NCBI GenBank assembly: GCA_030734395.1
Contig: JAUZTG010000020.1
Span: forward strand, 1,364,001-1,428,000
Reading direction: 5' to 3'
From: Sarocladium kiliense
Lineage: Eukaryota; Ascomycota; Sordariomycetes; Hypocreales; Sarocladiaceae
DNA length: 64,000 bases
Shown piece after piece: positions 11,893 through 24,277 of the stretch (position 1 is its first letter; each line of letters starts with the position of its first letter). The notes under the pieces are model-generated. The model made no database searches. It was given only the letters and a program-made list of their open reading frames with translations, and was not told where the DNA came from. Both the position numbers and the translations under genes were made by a program.

Positions 11893-13608
11893 CTTGAATG
11901 AATGGCGGGGTTATCCAGGTCAAAGAAAGATGTTGTGATGCAATGCAATGCGGGATGAGGCCCGGCAATGGAGGGGTTTTGCCCAAAGAATTTGGATGCT
12001 AACAGAGGGCCGTCGTCCGGTTTCGGGATGCGTCGGGAATGGCAGATGGAGTTCCTTGAGAAGAGCCGATGGTTTCCGCAGTGGGTTCAAGGTATCAGTG
12101 GCTTGAGAGAGGCTCAAATTAGTTGACCGTATCGTTAATGCCAATTGGTCCTTGTGGCAGGCGATGACCGGTCTGTTTATAATGGGAGGCGTGTGAGTCG
12201 CTTTGAGCCGCAATCGGAGGAATCTTGCCTGGATGTGTAGGGATGGCACAGGCTAGGATTGGTGAGTCAGCGGCAATGACTGGGTGGTGAGCGCCTGTGT
12301 CATTGGTTTTAGGGGAGGTTCGGTACTGGGACATTGCTGGAACCACGCACCTTTATAGGCACTAACCCCGCTGGAATTGCATGGAAAGGCACTGTAGTTG
12401 CCATACGAAGGGCGCTGTGACGGTACGTGTCTAGCGGGTCGACCCCCGCACTGAAGGGCGCACGTCAGCACTGATCCGCCGTTGAAGTACCCCACAACCG
12501 GTCTGACCTCTGTTCAGCTAGGCCACGGCTGAGGCATACTGAGCCCTGGCCGGACTACTTTGGATCCTGGTCACGTTCATGATTTGGGGAGAGTGCTCGG
12601 ACATGTCATATAGGGCTTAGAGGTGTGATGCTGAATGGTTCCTTGGACTCTGCTTCTCTGTAAAACCTGTGTGATCTTGTTGACATGGTCCGATTGGCCA
12701 CTATCCCGGAAATGAAAGAAACAGAACGCTGTTTCAATGCACCTTCCGTGGGGGTTTCCCGGAAGCAATCCTGATATCTGTACAGTTCATTGGATGACCT
12801 TGCAATGCTCTACATCTATTTGCTTGGTATTGGGAGACCAGTTGGTGACCTCCCCGGCCGATCACCAGCTCACTGCATGACGGCAGCTTGACAGCGGCGG
12901 CCGCTCTGCATCCGCCGTCCTCAATGGTTCAATTGTGCTGACAGGAATGCCCAGGTCGGCAGAGACCTCAGACTTCACCAGACTCATCACGACATTTCTG
13001 CTTACATTGCTGCTTGAAAATGGTGCTTCATCTTGAGATCACGTGAAGGGTCCAGGCATTTCTCTTGATGCTCGACGCCACAGTTATTGTATCTGCCTGG
13101 CCGTAACAACGCTGGGAAGATAGCCCTAGATTCTATCGTAACACGTGCTCCAACCAGCGAGCTTCTCGGAACTCGGAGACGCGAGTGCAAGGTTTAGACA
13201 ATGTGGCGGCGTAGGGCTTACTCTGTCACACCCCGGCCTAACCGATGTGATGCACGTCTACATGTACAGATCGTAGGGCTGAAATACTGCTTGGCAGTTA
13301 CAGGGGCCGTCCAACGGTCCTGTGAATTGACTAGCATCCAAGGTGAAGTATGAGGTTTCGAGACTTGTTCTTCCTGATCAAGCGTGGATCCCTTCGCGGA
13401 CGTCTCTCGTAGCCAAGGTGAGGGTCTCCACAAGGACGCTGACATGGTAAAACGAAGAGCAAGGATACGACACTAACATGGTGCCCGACATGGTCTAAGC
13501 AAAGCTTAACCCCTGTCATCGAATGCCTCACCTTACCTCGCCTTGAATGCTCCTCTTTTTCAACTACTTCCGACCTCCGGACGTGCTGGACACAACACGA
13601 CGAGATCG
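11893..13608. other. Divergent promoter region between LEU4 and a Zn2Cys6 gene
   Basis: About 1.7 kb shared by LEU4 (- strand, start 11892) and the regulator starting at 13609 (+ strand). No gene is supported; open frames are short and without motifs. Apart from the Leu3-like site near 12020 I see no clear regulatory element. Confidence 0.5.
12017..12026. promoter_or_regulatory. Leu3-like binding site upstream of LEU4
   Basis: CCGGTTTCGG matches the yeast Leu3 consensus CCGGNNCCGG at all fixed positions but one. It lies 125 nt upstream of the LEU4 start codon, where a site for the leucine-pathway activator would be expected. A single site with one mismatch can occur by chance, so this is a candidate only. 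Confidence 0.4.
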
Positions 13609-15547
13609 ATGGAGACGACTGCGAAGGCGAAGCGAGGCGGGGCCAAGGGAAGTGGCGATGCACCGAGCCAGACGCATGTTCGCGAGGCCAAATCTGCGAC
13701 GCAGAAAGCCAAGAAGACATCAAGGGTGAAGTCTGGATGTGGAACATGCAAGTAAGTATCCGTCAGTCGGATGTAATCCGTTGCTCAGGATGCCATATCC
13801 GAGTGTTTCTTGAGGTTGATCGGTCATTCTCGGCGGCGGCTAACCTTGCTGCAGAGCTCGCAAGGTGAAATGTGATGAGAGTCGGCCAATTTGTAAGCGG
13901 TGCATAGGCAGTGGCCGGATCTGCCAGGGCTACGGCATCTGGGGAGGCGGTAACGCGTGGTACAATACGAATGCTGTCTGCGCCTCGACTCCGGTCAGAC
14001 TCCTGCTTCCGAGGACTGCTGTGGGCGCAAGCCTGAAGGAACTGGAACTTCTCGACTGGTTCCGATACCACAGCACTACCAATCTGCATTGTGCCTTCGG
14101 CTCGAAGTTTTGGGAGGATCTGACTCTGCGCGCATGTCTCGAGGAACCTGCCGTCTTTCATGCCGTACTGGCTTTGAGTGCGGTTCACAAGAGATTCATC
14201 TTTGGGATGGGCGGTCGGGCTGAACAATCAGGCCCTGAGGATGCACTTCTTCAGACTTATCAGTTTCAACGCAGCAAAGCCGTTCGAAGCCTTCTGGAGC
14301 CACAGCCGACGACTAAACTTTCCAAGACTGCCGTTCGCACTGCGCTGATAGCGTGTATGATCTTCACGAATATGGACTTCACCCTCGGACAGTACGAGTC
14401 GGGCAGGGGGCATTTCCACAGCGGTATCAAGCTTCTGAACAGCTTGCGATCAGATATGCCTGCAAACCCAGCATCGCCAGGGTCCATCAGCGATGATGGC
14501 AACAGTGACGCGGACGACATGTGGATTATAGAGGCATTCAGCCATGGCAATCTCAACACCGCTCAGTTCGGCATATGCTACTGGCATCCTGAGCCTGTGC
14601 CGAGATCTTTCTGCATGCCTCTGCCCAGTGCCTTCAAGACCACCAATCAGGCGAAGAAATCACTGGACTACCTCTTGAGCGACACATTCAAAGTCATGGC
14701 TCAGGCTCGCGGCAAGGCAGTCTTCACCGACTTGGACGAACATAATGGGCCCAAGAGCCTGGAGAAGCTGAGGCAGCGCATCAAACTGAACTTGGAATCT
14801 TGGAACGTGATTTTCGAGCGCTCCCTGCCCACTTTTGAAGCTCCGCAGCTGAGTTTAGGACTTTGCATCCTGCGCATGTTCTACGCAATGACTACCATCA
14901 TGGTCGACGTCTGCCTCAGACTGGATGATGTGATGGCCTACGATGCGCACAAACAGAACTTTCACACCATCATTGCCTGTGGGGAAGGCGTTTTGCAAGC
15001 GGTCAAGAAGGTGCCCATAAAGGATGTTGGTGCGCTGAAGCAAGAACGAGAGCTCTACGCTTTTGTTCCAGATGGCGGATGGCAAAGCCCTCTATTCTTC
15101 ACTGCATTGCATTGTCGTGTTCGCCGTCTACGCCTGCATGCCATTAAGTATCTCTACGCAGTGCCCGCCCAGGAGTTTATTTGGAATCACAAGATTGCTG
15201 CAGATGTCGGCAGAGAGATCATGAATATCGAACATGGCCTGGATCACGACCCTGAAGAGGACAACTTCAACATCACGGACGTTCCCAGGTTAGAGGAACT
15301 CCCTGACCCTAATCTTCCAGCCGAGAAGAGGGCATTTGACGTCGGGATCTCTCTGTACGACCTTCCAGCTAGGGCAATTCTCACATATAGCAAGCAGACT
15401 CCTCCCGATGGACGTCAGGTCTTCATGCACGAGTACGGACTGGGCCACGCTACGACAACAGTGGGCTCTGAGCGAATGCCTTTTGGCGGCAAACAAGCTG
15501 CCATGGGCCAGGACCCGATGCTTCACTCCATTCACCGAAGAACTTAA
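13609..15547 (+). CDS. Zn2Cys6 transcription factor, ~611 aa
   Basis: Probable nuclear regulator. Exons 13609-13751 and 13855-15547 total 1836 nt. Splicing joins SGCGTC to KARKVKC, creating a textbook zinc cluster at about residues 44-71, C-x2-C-x6-C-x6-C-x2-C-x6-C. A basic, lysine-rich N-terminus precedes it. The rest, with the phrase ELELLDWFRYHST just after the DNA-binding domain and FHAVLALSAVHKRF, resembles the fungal transcription factor family often called Fungal_trans_2. The ATG at 13609 was chosen over an earlier ATG at 13547 because only the frame of 13609 leads into the zinc cluster. It is transcribed away from LEU4 and shares its upstream region, but nothing in the sequence links the two functionally. 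Confidence 0.88.
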
Positions 15548-16114
15548 AGCAAACCAGCTCTTCTCCTACTTACAGCAAGGATCCTCAATGGAGACAAGCT
15601 TGGTGCTGGCGGATGTCACTGACAGAGTGAGACCTGCCGCATGAGTGGTAAGGCTCATGGAGGACATGGTAGCCTCTGAGGCCTATGAGGATGCGCTTTC
15701 CTCTCAGAATTTCCTCTTAGAAAGTGGCAGCGAAGCCAGATGTCGCAAATTATCACTTGACATGCTCTCCCCCCGTTCAGACCACTCGAGAGATCGGAGC
15801 AGCTGGCGGTGACAAGTGCTCGCCGACGGTCGATGCAGGTGGCCGCTGGTGACAAGGCAACGCCGCTATTGCTTCCCCATCAACACAGCTCTCTTCATGC
15901 TTCTGGTAGATTCTTCCGGTCTTTCTTTCTCACGTTCACCCACCGCTTTGGCACACGAGGTACTTCTCTCCGGCGATGCACAAGTTGAGGGCGTCGACTC
16001 TTCCGAGCACACTCCAAGGCCGTCTGCCGCCAACCGCCACATCATTCACCATTTCCATTCACCTTTCCTCTCATCTGACCCAGCAAATAGTATTCGCTCG
16101 TCCGCGTCACCACC
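15548..16114. other. Short intergenic region
   Basis: 567 bp between two + strand loci. It should hold the 3' UTR of the regulator and the promoter of the F-box-like locus. C/T-rich near 15890-16080. No gene or RNA seen. Confidence 0.45.
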
Positions 16115-17638
16115 ATGGCCGATCCTCCTGGCGTCGAGGCGATGGCTCCTGCTGCTGGAAGCTTGATGTCTCTGAGCCCTGACTTGCTTCTCAATATCCT
16201 GGAACAGCTCCCTAACGTCGAGTCTCTGAAGAATGCTGTTCTGTCTTGCGATCCTTTGTACTCGGCATTCCAGCTTACAGGAATCGCGTCGCCACTAAAG
16301 TCTTCAAAAATGAGGTCCCTGCTCAGCTGCACACGCTTGCCATCATCTGCCGTCGAGTGATGCGAGGTTGTTATGGCTTCATCGACCTCAGTGGAACGTT
16401 GACCCCAAATGGGTCTTTCTCCGACATCGATGCGTGCTTCAGCCGGATTACGGCAGACAGGACTCGCACGGAGAGCATGCAGCTCACGCCCAAGGCTGCA
16501 TTGGCATCTGCCCCACTGTTTGCGACGACCTGCAAGCTCGAGAAGTTGGACATTGTCAAGCCTGAGGACCGGGATGGAGCAAGACACATAGCATCGACCT
16601 TTCCGACAGAGACATTTGCTCAAACACTCTTCGTCAAAGTGGAGGTACCTGCCGATCCCCGTGGTATCATGTGCCGAAAGACGATGCCCTTGGCCACGAA
16701 GATGCAGGTCATTCGCTCAATTTATTTGTGGCAAATCGGGGTCTCTCTCTCTCCAAAAACATGGTCTTCACATACAGACGACCTAAAGCAGGAGAGCCTT
16801 CAAGGCACGGTTTGGTTCCGGTGATGCATGTGCAAGTTGCCGCACACAAGGTGAAAGCATTCGTCAAGGCCTTGCCCAAGACCTTGATGGCTCCACTGGA
16901 AACCCTTCAGGTTCTTACTGTGCATAAATGTTTCAGAGACTTTATATTTCAACACCAAGGTATGCCTCGCACTTTTGGACTAACCAATTACACTCCTAAT
17001 GATCATTCGTAGGAGTCTATGAAAACCGCCAGGACGCTCGGCTTAGACGACTCACCTCTGGACTTTTGGCAGGAGGCTGCGACTTCTTGTCTTCAATCAT
17101 TGAGAAACCAGCTCAAGCGCGGCGCCAGACTGTGACCGAGCAGCTGGAAACCCTGCGTGAGTCTTTGACAGACGTCTCCGGCCCCAGACAGCATGCTCTA
17201 AGCGCCATTCTTACAAAGGAAATGGCCTTTGTCTTCTCTCCAGGGCTTGGTCTTAGCCAGACTGGCACGCCATGGTTTGAGGATGGCGCAGCTTCCCAGA
17301 GTTGGGCTCAGATCAGCAGATTCGTTCAAGGTCTAGCTGGCTTCGCGGGTTTCAGCTTTGGTCAGGATTCCGCCCTTCAACAACTTGCGGTGAGGGTGTT
17401 TGCCGGTCCATGTATGGCCAGAGCCTATGCTTTCTGGACACCTGACGATTGGAAGTCTCTGCAAGGTCTGGTCATTGTGGACACAAACCGTGTGTTCGAA
17501 GTTTGCAGAGCCTCATCTGCGGTCGATCATGGACTAAAAATGACACACTTCAACGCCATTGGTATCCCATTTCAGAAGTTGGGTCAGTTCACAGGAACGG
17601 CAGCTTCTCCCAAGATCTTCGACCTGGATATCGCATGA
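16115..17638 (+). pseudogene. F-box-like protein gene with two frame breaks
   Basis: The N-terminus (SLSPDLLLNILEQLPNVESL) reads like a fungal F-box helix pair, which normally binds SKP1 in an SCF ubiquitin ligase. The coding signal then changes frame twice without a usable intron: near 16270, where reading moves to YRNRVATKVFKNE, and between about 16640 and 16670, where it moves to YHVPKDDALGHEDAG. Each shift is what loss of one base would produce. A true intron follows at 16960-17012 (GTATGC donor, CTAAT branch, TAG end) and restores frame into GVYENRQDARLRRL, then the frame is open to the stop at 17636-17638. The last part (from 17066) is long and clean, about 190 residues. Either a recent pseudogene, a sequence with two base errors, or an unusual gene model. 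The F-box assignment rests on the N-terminal helices only. Confidence 0.5.
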
Positions 17639-17663
17639 GAACAGGTTATCGAGCAATCATTCC

Positions 17664-18416
17664 TCAATCATCTGTGCTTTCAACTTCCCAGTCATCCCAG
17701 TTATTGGTGCTCTTGTCCCAGTAACAAATACGTTCCGCCAGGGTATCATATGCCCAGTAAGCCACGGAGTCTCCAAGGTACTGCGGCTTCTGGGGGCCAT
17801 CTTGAGGACGAGCGGTTAGTCAATAGTCGGAAAAATGCAGAATGCGATTCGATTCTTTCCCAATGTGATGTCTGTAACGTGACATACCTGGAAGGAAACG
17901 TCTCTGCCGGCTTGCATCTGTCAATTCCCAGAACAAACGATATCGTTCATACTGCCCACAAGCCTGGAGCCATTCCAATGTTTTTCCTTTGGAGATGAAG
18001 TTGAACTTCTCAAGTCTACACAAGAAGGCCAGAATCCACTCATTGTTCGGCTTCAGTGGCACATCCAAAAGGGTTCTGAAGAAATTCTCCATGTGTCTCC
18101 CCTTGAAAATGCCGACGCCTCGCCAGCTTGAGAACCTGCTATCAGCAAATTCAGCGCCATGATCAAACCGGAGGATGCAGCCACACGGGAAGCTTTCATC
18201 TTGGGTGATGCGGAAAGCGGTCATTGTTGGCTGTGTGGGACGTCGCAAGGCGATGAGGAAATGAGGCGGCGAGGACGCATCCAGAGGTAGTGTTATCACC
18301 CAGATCTCATAGAATATGTCGAAGGAGAAGTCTTCAAGACGGAGACGCTCGACAGGGGTTGCAGTCTGTCTGGTTGGTTGCTCACTTGAGCTTCCTGTTT
18401 GTGTGGTGTTCGACAT
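17664..18416 (-). CDS. Orphan protein, 221 aa, two exons
   Basis: I do not recognise this protein. Exons 18416-17888 and 17800-17664 give 666 nt. The intron has a GTATGT donor and AAG acceptor. Splicing avoids an early stop at 17820 and adds a tail with several Trp and Asp (DKSTNNWDDWEVESTDD). The N-terminus is Ser/Thr/Gln-rich and hydrophilic, with no signal peptide or membrane segment. The middle is aromatic-rich (FSFDIFYEIWVITLPL) and looks like a compact globular domain. It ends 25 bp from the end of the convergent F-box-like locus. Coding evidence is the length of the open frame and the intron that joins it in phase. Such genes are often restricted to a few related species. Confidence 0.6.
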
Positions 18417-18756
18417 CTTGAACCGGTCAATTTCGCGAGGAGCAAAGTTCTACTGGATCCTGTTCATATAGTCGGAAAATGGGAAGAAGCGTGGAAAATG
18501 AGGCCAGAAGCTATTTTATGTGCCACTTTCTTTGAGTGGTTTCACAGTGATTCATCACAAGGCGGCCCAAGTCGTTGATACACAGACATAGTTCAGCAGA
18601 TAGTCACACATGATGAGAGCCTGGTGCACACCATCACTTCGTAACATCAAACACGTTGGTATCTGTATGTGCTAAAGCTCGTTGCAATCGCCAGTGAGGA
18701 GGCTAAAGCAGAAGATAAAGAAACGTCATCAGCATCATGTCAGGTCAGGCCTCATT
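18417..18756. other. Short intergenic region
   Basis: 340 bp, upstream of the orphan gene and downstream of the secreted phosphodiesterase, both on the - strand. Nothing recognisable beyond ordinary non-coding sequence. Confidence 0.4.
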
Positions 18757-19760
18757 CTACACCTTGCGCCAATCGAAGTTGACCAGAACAGGGTTGTGGT
18801 CAGAGAGAATGTTTCCATCAGGCTGGAGGAAGTCCTCGGGGACGTAGTCGAACGATGTGGCAGTGAGAGCGACCGAATTTCCAGGGCGGTAGCTATCCAT
18901 CCGATTAGAGGGCCGACGTGATAGAGGGCTATGCATCAAATATTGACTCACAAGATCTTATCCACAATCTCACAGTCGTTGTTCGGAGCGGGATTGCCAC
19001 AAGCATTCGCCGGTGTACCCTTAGCAGGGTATACGCCGTTCTTGATCAGGTCGACCCAAGGGTCACGGAAGCCGGCGGCAGTGAGCTTGTCGATGCTGGC
19101 ACCGGAGTTTGTCCACCTGTCATTGAAGTCTCCAGCAATGATGACGGGGACGCCAGCAGACTGGCTGTTGATTGCCGCAAGAATTTGATCGATACCTGCA
19201 GATCGCGCTGCGACATCGTCGCTGTTCGAGCTAAGATGGTCATTAGTCGAAGAACCAGTACACGCTTGTCGATGAACCTACCCAGCGTCCGCGTGTAGGT
19301 TGTACAGGTGAAGCTCGAAGCCGATGGTAGGCATGCGCATGAAGGTGAAGCCCTTGGGCGTCAGGCAGTCACCTGAGTTGAGAGAGCACTTGTTCCACTT
19401 CGTGCGGGTGAAGGTCGTATAGTCGTAGTTGGCCAGCGTGTTCAGGCCATCACCGAAGGGAACTCCTCCAGAAGTGGGAGTCCTGACAGGATGAGTGTCG
19501 GTCTCGTAGATGTAGGCATGATAGTTGAAGTCCTCTTGGACATGAACAATATCGTGACCCTCTCTGCCCAACGCAGCTCCAATGAGTCGCGAGTTTGTCG
19601 CCTTATCTCCTGGAACTTCGTTGTTGTTGAGGAATGCCGGCAGACCGGCAACGTTGTAAGTGAGGACGTTGAACTTTCCAGAGTTCTGGGCAACAGCGAG
19701 GCCTGGTAGAATGGTTACCAGTCCAAGAGCGGAATGTGTGATGCTGTTGGTGAACTTCAT
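18757..19760 (-). CDS. Secreted endonuclease/exonuclease/phosphatase-family protein
   Basis: DNase I-fold hydrolase of 297 aa, probably extracellular. Exons 19760-19282, 19230-18952 and 18892-18757 total 894 nt. The start at 19760 gives a classical signal peptide (MKFTNSITHS, then a hydrophobic run ending in AVAQ). Motifs of the fold appear in order: FNVLTYNVAGLP (metal-binding Asn strand), VHVQEDFNYH (catalytic Glu), NLHADAG (His), IIAGDFNDRW (Asp/Asn pair), and ILSDHNPVLVNF (Asp-His catalytic pair). Members cleave phosphodiesters in nucleic acids, sphingomyelin or inositol phosphates; the substrate cannot be told from sequence. An earlier in-frame ATG (19787) would spoil the signal peptide. 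A cysteine pair (CSLNSGDC) and CGNPAPNNDC suggest disulfides as in secreted relatives. Confidence 0.88.
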
Positions 19761-21702
19761 CTTGTCGAGAATGGCTGAGTCGATCAATACCGGGACAACT
19801 TGCGCAATTGACGCTGAAGAGGAGGGTCATGTCGCTCAGGACGGGCTTTATGTACTCGGATCATCTCGAACAAGGTCACATCGAGCTATTCGAGTTCAAT
19901 TGCAAGGGTCCTACCTTGATAACCCCGGTTCCGCTTTCGAGCTGCAGCTCCAACGTACCAAACGGGCACGTTGTGAACCGGCTTTCTTAACGGCGATTAT
20001 CGTGCGCTCCGTGCTTATGCGCCGGACTTTATCTCATGGCGCCGATGGCATTTTCCACAATGATATCTTTCCTAATTCCTCAGTTTTTCAGCACAACTCT
20101 TTTCTTTCGTTGGACCTTGACATTGAAGTAAAGTAGGTCATCATGGCTTCTTGGTGAATACCAGCGAGGAGCAGGTCTGTCTCGACTAGCTTGTGAGGAT
20201 CAAACACCGCCCTGCACACCGATGTGCAAAGCGCATACGCGAGATCAAGATTCGGTCCATATTCCAATCAACCAAGGAATATTATGAGGAATTATCCGCC
20301 AATCCAGCACGGCAGCAACCATTAGGCCGCATAAATACCGAGACCCAGCTGCCTGATGCGGTCGCGACAACAGACAAGCGCCCAAATCCAGCGCCATTTA
20401 AAGCGACATCTTCCACCACGTGAATGCGTCGCAACATGTAGTCGATGGATGGTCAAGATTTAAGCTTCGAATCACTCCTAGTCAACTGCCGAGTCAGGAC
20501 ACTTGGTCCGATGCACGTGGTTGGTTACGTGGTATTCGATCGTCTCCTCCTAGATTCGCGACGAGATTCCCGCTTTGGGCATTTTCAACCGCACAGGCTT
20601 GTCAAATATGAGATGGTTCCTGAGAATGACCCTCAATGTATCAGCACGCGCTGTCTTGTGCATGATCATGCAGTCGCAATCATGAACGATTTGAGGCCTT
20701 TTGTATGAGAGATTTGCCCCTTCGTGAAGGTAGGCTCTTTGCGGTTCGGCAATTGTAGGTCCGGGGTACCTCTAGAACGAGGGTAGCGAACCCAGACAAC
20801 ACGTGCGATCAGATTCGGATCCAACCGAACGCCTACCTGCCTCTCTATCCCTCTCTATCTGGCTTCTTCGGGCGGACAGAAGACCAATACCGTGAAGTGC
20901 CAAGAATCTGAGTATGGGAAACATCGCCAGCTACTACATGTCGTAGCATCCGCCCATCTCCCGTTGTCGACATTCATAACAGCCTGAGCAAGCTCTTAAC
21001 GCTCGTTCGAGCGGCTTCACCGTATTCTGCAGTACCGTGGCTCTCACGGCCTTTTCGACATACAGTTAATCTCATGACAAGGGTCTGCTACTTCGTATGA
21101 TCCAACCCTGGGAGCGCCGGGTTACCCTTGACCTCATTCAACCAAGCTCAAATGGTGATTCTCCCCATTTCTTAAACCTGAGATCTCATATACACAGTGT
21201 GAGGATGAGATACAGTTTCAAAAAAGCTAACTAATGTCTTTATCGATTTGGTTGCACCTTGCATCGACTACATACTGCCGGTCGGATCCAGTATATTCGA
21301 CATCGTCAGGATGGAGTGATAAGAGAACACTCGATCGTTTGACAACAAACAAACATACGCCGAGAACCTTCACATTGACAAGCAGCCCAAGAAGTACTTT
21401 TCGACTGAATTATGTACAGAAACCATGGGCAGACTCGGTCCGTCAGCAATTGCGGCTCTTGACCACCTCCGACTACACACGGGTGCAGGGTATGATATAT
21501 CAGGCCCACGGCATAAACAATGAGGTCGATGGGCCGCGAGTAGGCCTCGTGTGAACCGTTGAGAAGACATCATTTGCATTACTTTTCGTATGAAAACAGT
21601 AGCCATTATACTAAGATCGACTCAGGGCCATGTCGAGTGCCTTCATCTAGAACCGCCTAGCGAATGGCCGCTGGCCGCATGGTGGAAGAGCCGAACCTGA
21701 CT

Positions 21703-21730
21703 AACCCTACAGCAACCCTACAGCAGGGTT
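21703..21730. repeat. 11-bp direct repeat with telomere-like hexamers
   Basis: AACCCTACAGC occurs twice back to back (21703-21713 and 21714-21724) and is followed by AGGGTT, the inverse of AACCCT. The hexamers resemble, but do not equal, the fungal telomere repeat TTAGGG. Too short to call an interstitial telomere. Confidence 0.5.
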
Positions 21731-24247
21731 CATGAAGATGAATGATACTCCTGGATGTCGATCATGATCACACGAAGGTGGCCGTATGTTGATCATGCTA
21801 CTTCGGAACCTTTCGACCCCGTCCCATCATCTTACCACCTCCTCCATAGATGGCCTCAAATCGACCATGAGGGGCTGAGATACTCAATGCCCTGTTCAGA
21901 CATTAGTGAACTCTATGAGTCCAATGACACAATCACACAGCGTATGTTCAATCGTCAATCGGAGGCTCACACATCGTATGGCGGCCATCATTCGACTCCC
22001 TCATGTGCACAGCTCACCGTTGTAAGCTACCGCGGCACACGGCGTCCTCGCTTCGAAAGCCTCAACTACCGTGGCCTGACCCTTTCCCGAGGCCGCATAA
22101 GCTTGACATTAGCGACAAGCCACGGCTGTCGACGCGCTTCCGCGAAGGGAAGCTGTACAATCACACGCTAACCCTTTAACTTCCGATCACGAGACAGCGC
22201 CTCATCGCATGCGTCGCAGCTCCGTCTAGCCGTCTCAATGCGCATTCCTACGGGTAGGTCTATTGATCGCTCATCGAAGATTTGCCATCTTGACTTTCCG
22301 CTATTGGAAGTTGTTCAGTCATGTAGATAACTTCGTAGAGGGCATCTGTCAACATGATTGGAATCTAGGATGAGCCCTGTAAGGTTGCAGCACCGCACTG
22401 ACGGGCTCCCGCCAAGTCAGACGTTGCCGAGCGATACCAAGGACCAGGGGCGGAACTTTGTTGAGCTACGGAAGCGGCAAGTATCTCACGAGCTCGCCCA
22501 GCATCTGACTTGCCAATGAGCTACGGTGAGATTGGTGTCGACTGAGATTTGGAGACGTTGCCAGACGAGCTGTTGTGGCACTAAGCGAGGCCATGAGAGG
22601 CTGCACCAAACCTGCAGCTTTTCAGCCCCAGTCTGAATCACGACACTGACTAGCTAAGGTGAGGGAGCTGTCACAGACGAGTTTGGGAGATGGGGTCCGG
22701 CCGCGATCCTTCTACCGGCAATGTCCGTGGGATTCGGCTGCTCCTGGAGCTCTCCATGATCGACCGCACGCGCTCGCTCGTGCTTGGATTCGCCTCCTCA
22801 TGAGTAAGATCCGTCGAATTTTTTATCAGTGGCTGAGTCTAAGAACCGATCACTTTCATCCCCAATCAACCAACCCATCAGATCTTCGCCGCACAACCTC
22901 TTGGATGCAAGCAACTTGCTTCAGAATCTTGAGGGAGGGTGGGATGACTCTTGGCGCTGGCAAAGCGCCATGGCATCTAATCGGGGGAATGCAAGCACCG
23001 CACGCAGAAAGACCTTTTGCCACCCGCCAATAAAGAGGCGTGAGGGCGGGCGAGGCATTTGCCAAGAGTCCCCGTCCAGAAGCAAACTTGCAGTTGCGGT
23101 TTTCCCGATTAGTGTCTCTGATCGTCCGCACGCCTTCGATTTTTCGTACTCGACGAGGAACCTCGGAGGAACCGACAAGGTTTTACCGCGACTCAACAGT
23201 GAACAGGGGTCGTGTTGCCAGCTCTGAGAGGACAATGCGCAGATAGAGATTGCCAGACCCTGTTCGTGGTGCGTCTGATATTGGGTGTTGCCAATGCGGC
23301 TGTGACTGTATCTGTTGACGGTCACATCTTGCGATACCTTGGGGCCAGAACCTCATCGATGGATCTCACTTATCGCGGGGCGGCCGCTGTACGAATCATG
23401 TTCCCAACGCAAAGACCAGCGACTTCCCCAGTAGGAGCAAACCATGACAGATAGCTGTTTGTCGTCGTTCACTGGCCACTGACGTCGTAAAGCGTGCACG
23501 GGGCAATCAAACAGTAACCCGGTCGTTTGAAGGCCCCTCTTAACTAATGGGCCTCCATTCCTTTAATCGCGCGTGTGCGTCTAATTTAATACTCTGGAGA
23601 GAGTGGAAGGACGGAGACATCGACATGCCCAATCTGGCACACGCGATCCTTTGCCAGATGCAATAGCCTTGGCTGCCAACGCGCGCTGGCTCGGGAAATC
23701 ACCCACCAGTGTCACCCTTCACGATCTGGCCTTTCCCAGGAGCACGGATTGGGCCAGGGGTCTGATAGCTTGTCAGCGGTAAGATTGTCCTTGCATGGGT
23801 CAACCTCTTGGCCATTTGATACGATCCTTGGGATTCAAGATCCCTACTCCCGTCTAGGAAGGCATGTATCTCAGTTTAGATGTGGTGAAGCTCTGGAATG
23901 CATTTGCTCTCAAGCGAGCGGAGCTTTTTTCCATCAAGGAGGGTGGAAGAAGGTTAAGGTTTGGTGCGGCACAACGGGCGCGGGTATCTTGTGAGATCCT
24001 AGGCATGCTTACCAGTGAAGCCAAAGTTGGTTCGTAGTGTAGGCAGCCTATGATGAGATGGCGCCGTACTCTGGAATTCCAGTGTCGACGCCGCTTACTT
24101 GTAGTCAGTGGACAAGAGCCAAACTGGCGGCGGCCCGATGCCAAGGTGGAGGCTTCGTGCTACCGCAACGTTCGATCAAGCCTCCCCCGAGTCAGGCAAG
24201 AGCTTCCATGGGGCCTTCGCGAAGGAAGATAGCGTATCAGACCAAGA

Positions 24248-24277
24248 GCGCCTCTTGCGCCTCTTGCGAAGAGGCGC
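24248..24277. repeat. Duplicated arm plus 9-bp inverted repeat (hairpin)
   Basis: GCGCCTCTT is present twice in tandem (24248-24256, 24257-24265), then GCG, then its exact reverse complement AAGAGGCGC (24269-24277). The second copy and the complement would form a 9-bp stem with a 3-base loop. Function unknown; it lies in non-coding DNA. Confidence 0.7.

Noticed and set aside
19761..19787. Earlier start codon for the secreted phosphodiesterase
   Set aside because: It adds MIDSAILDK before the signal peptide and would weaken secretion; the second Met is a better start.
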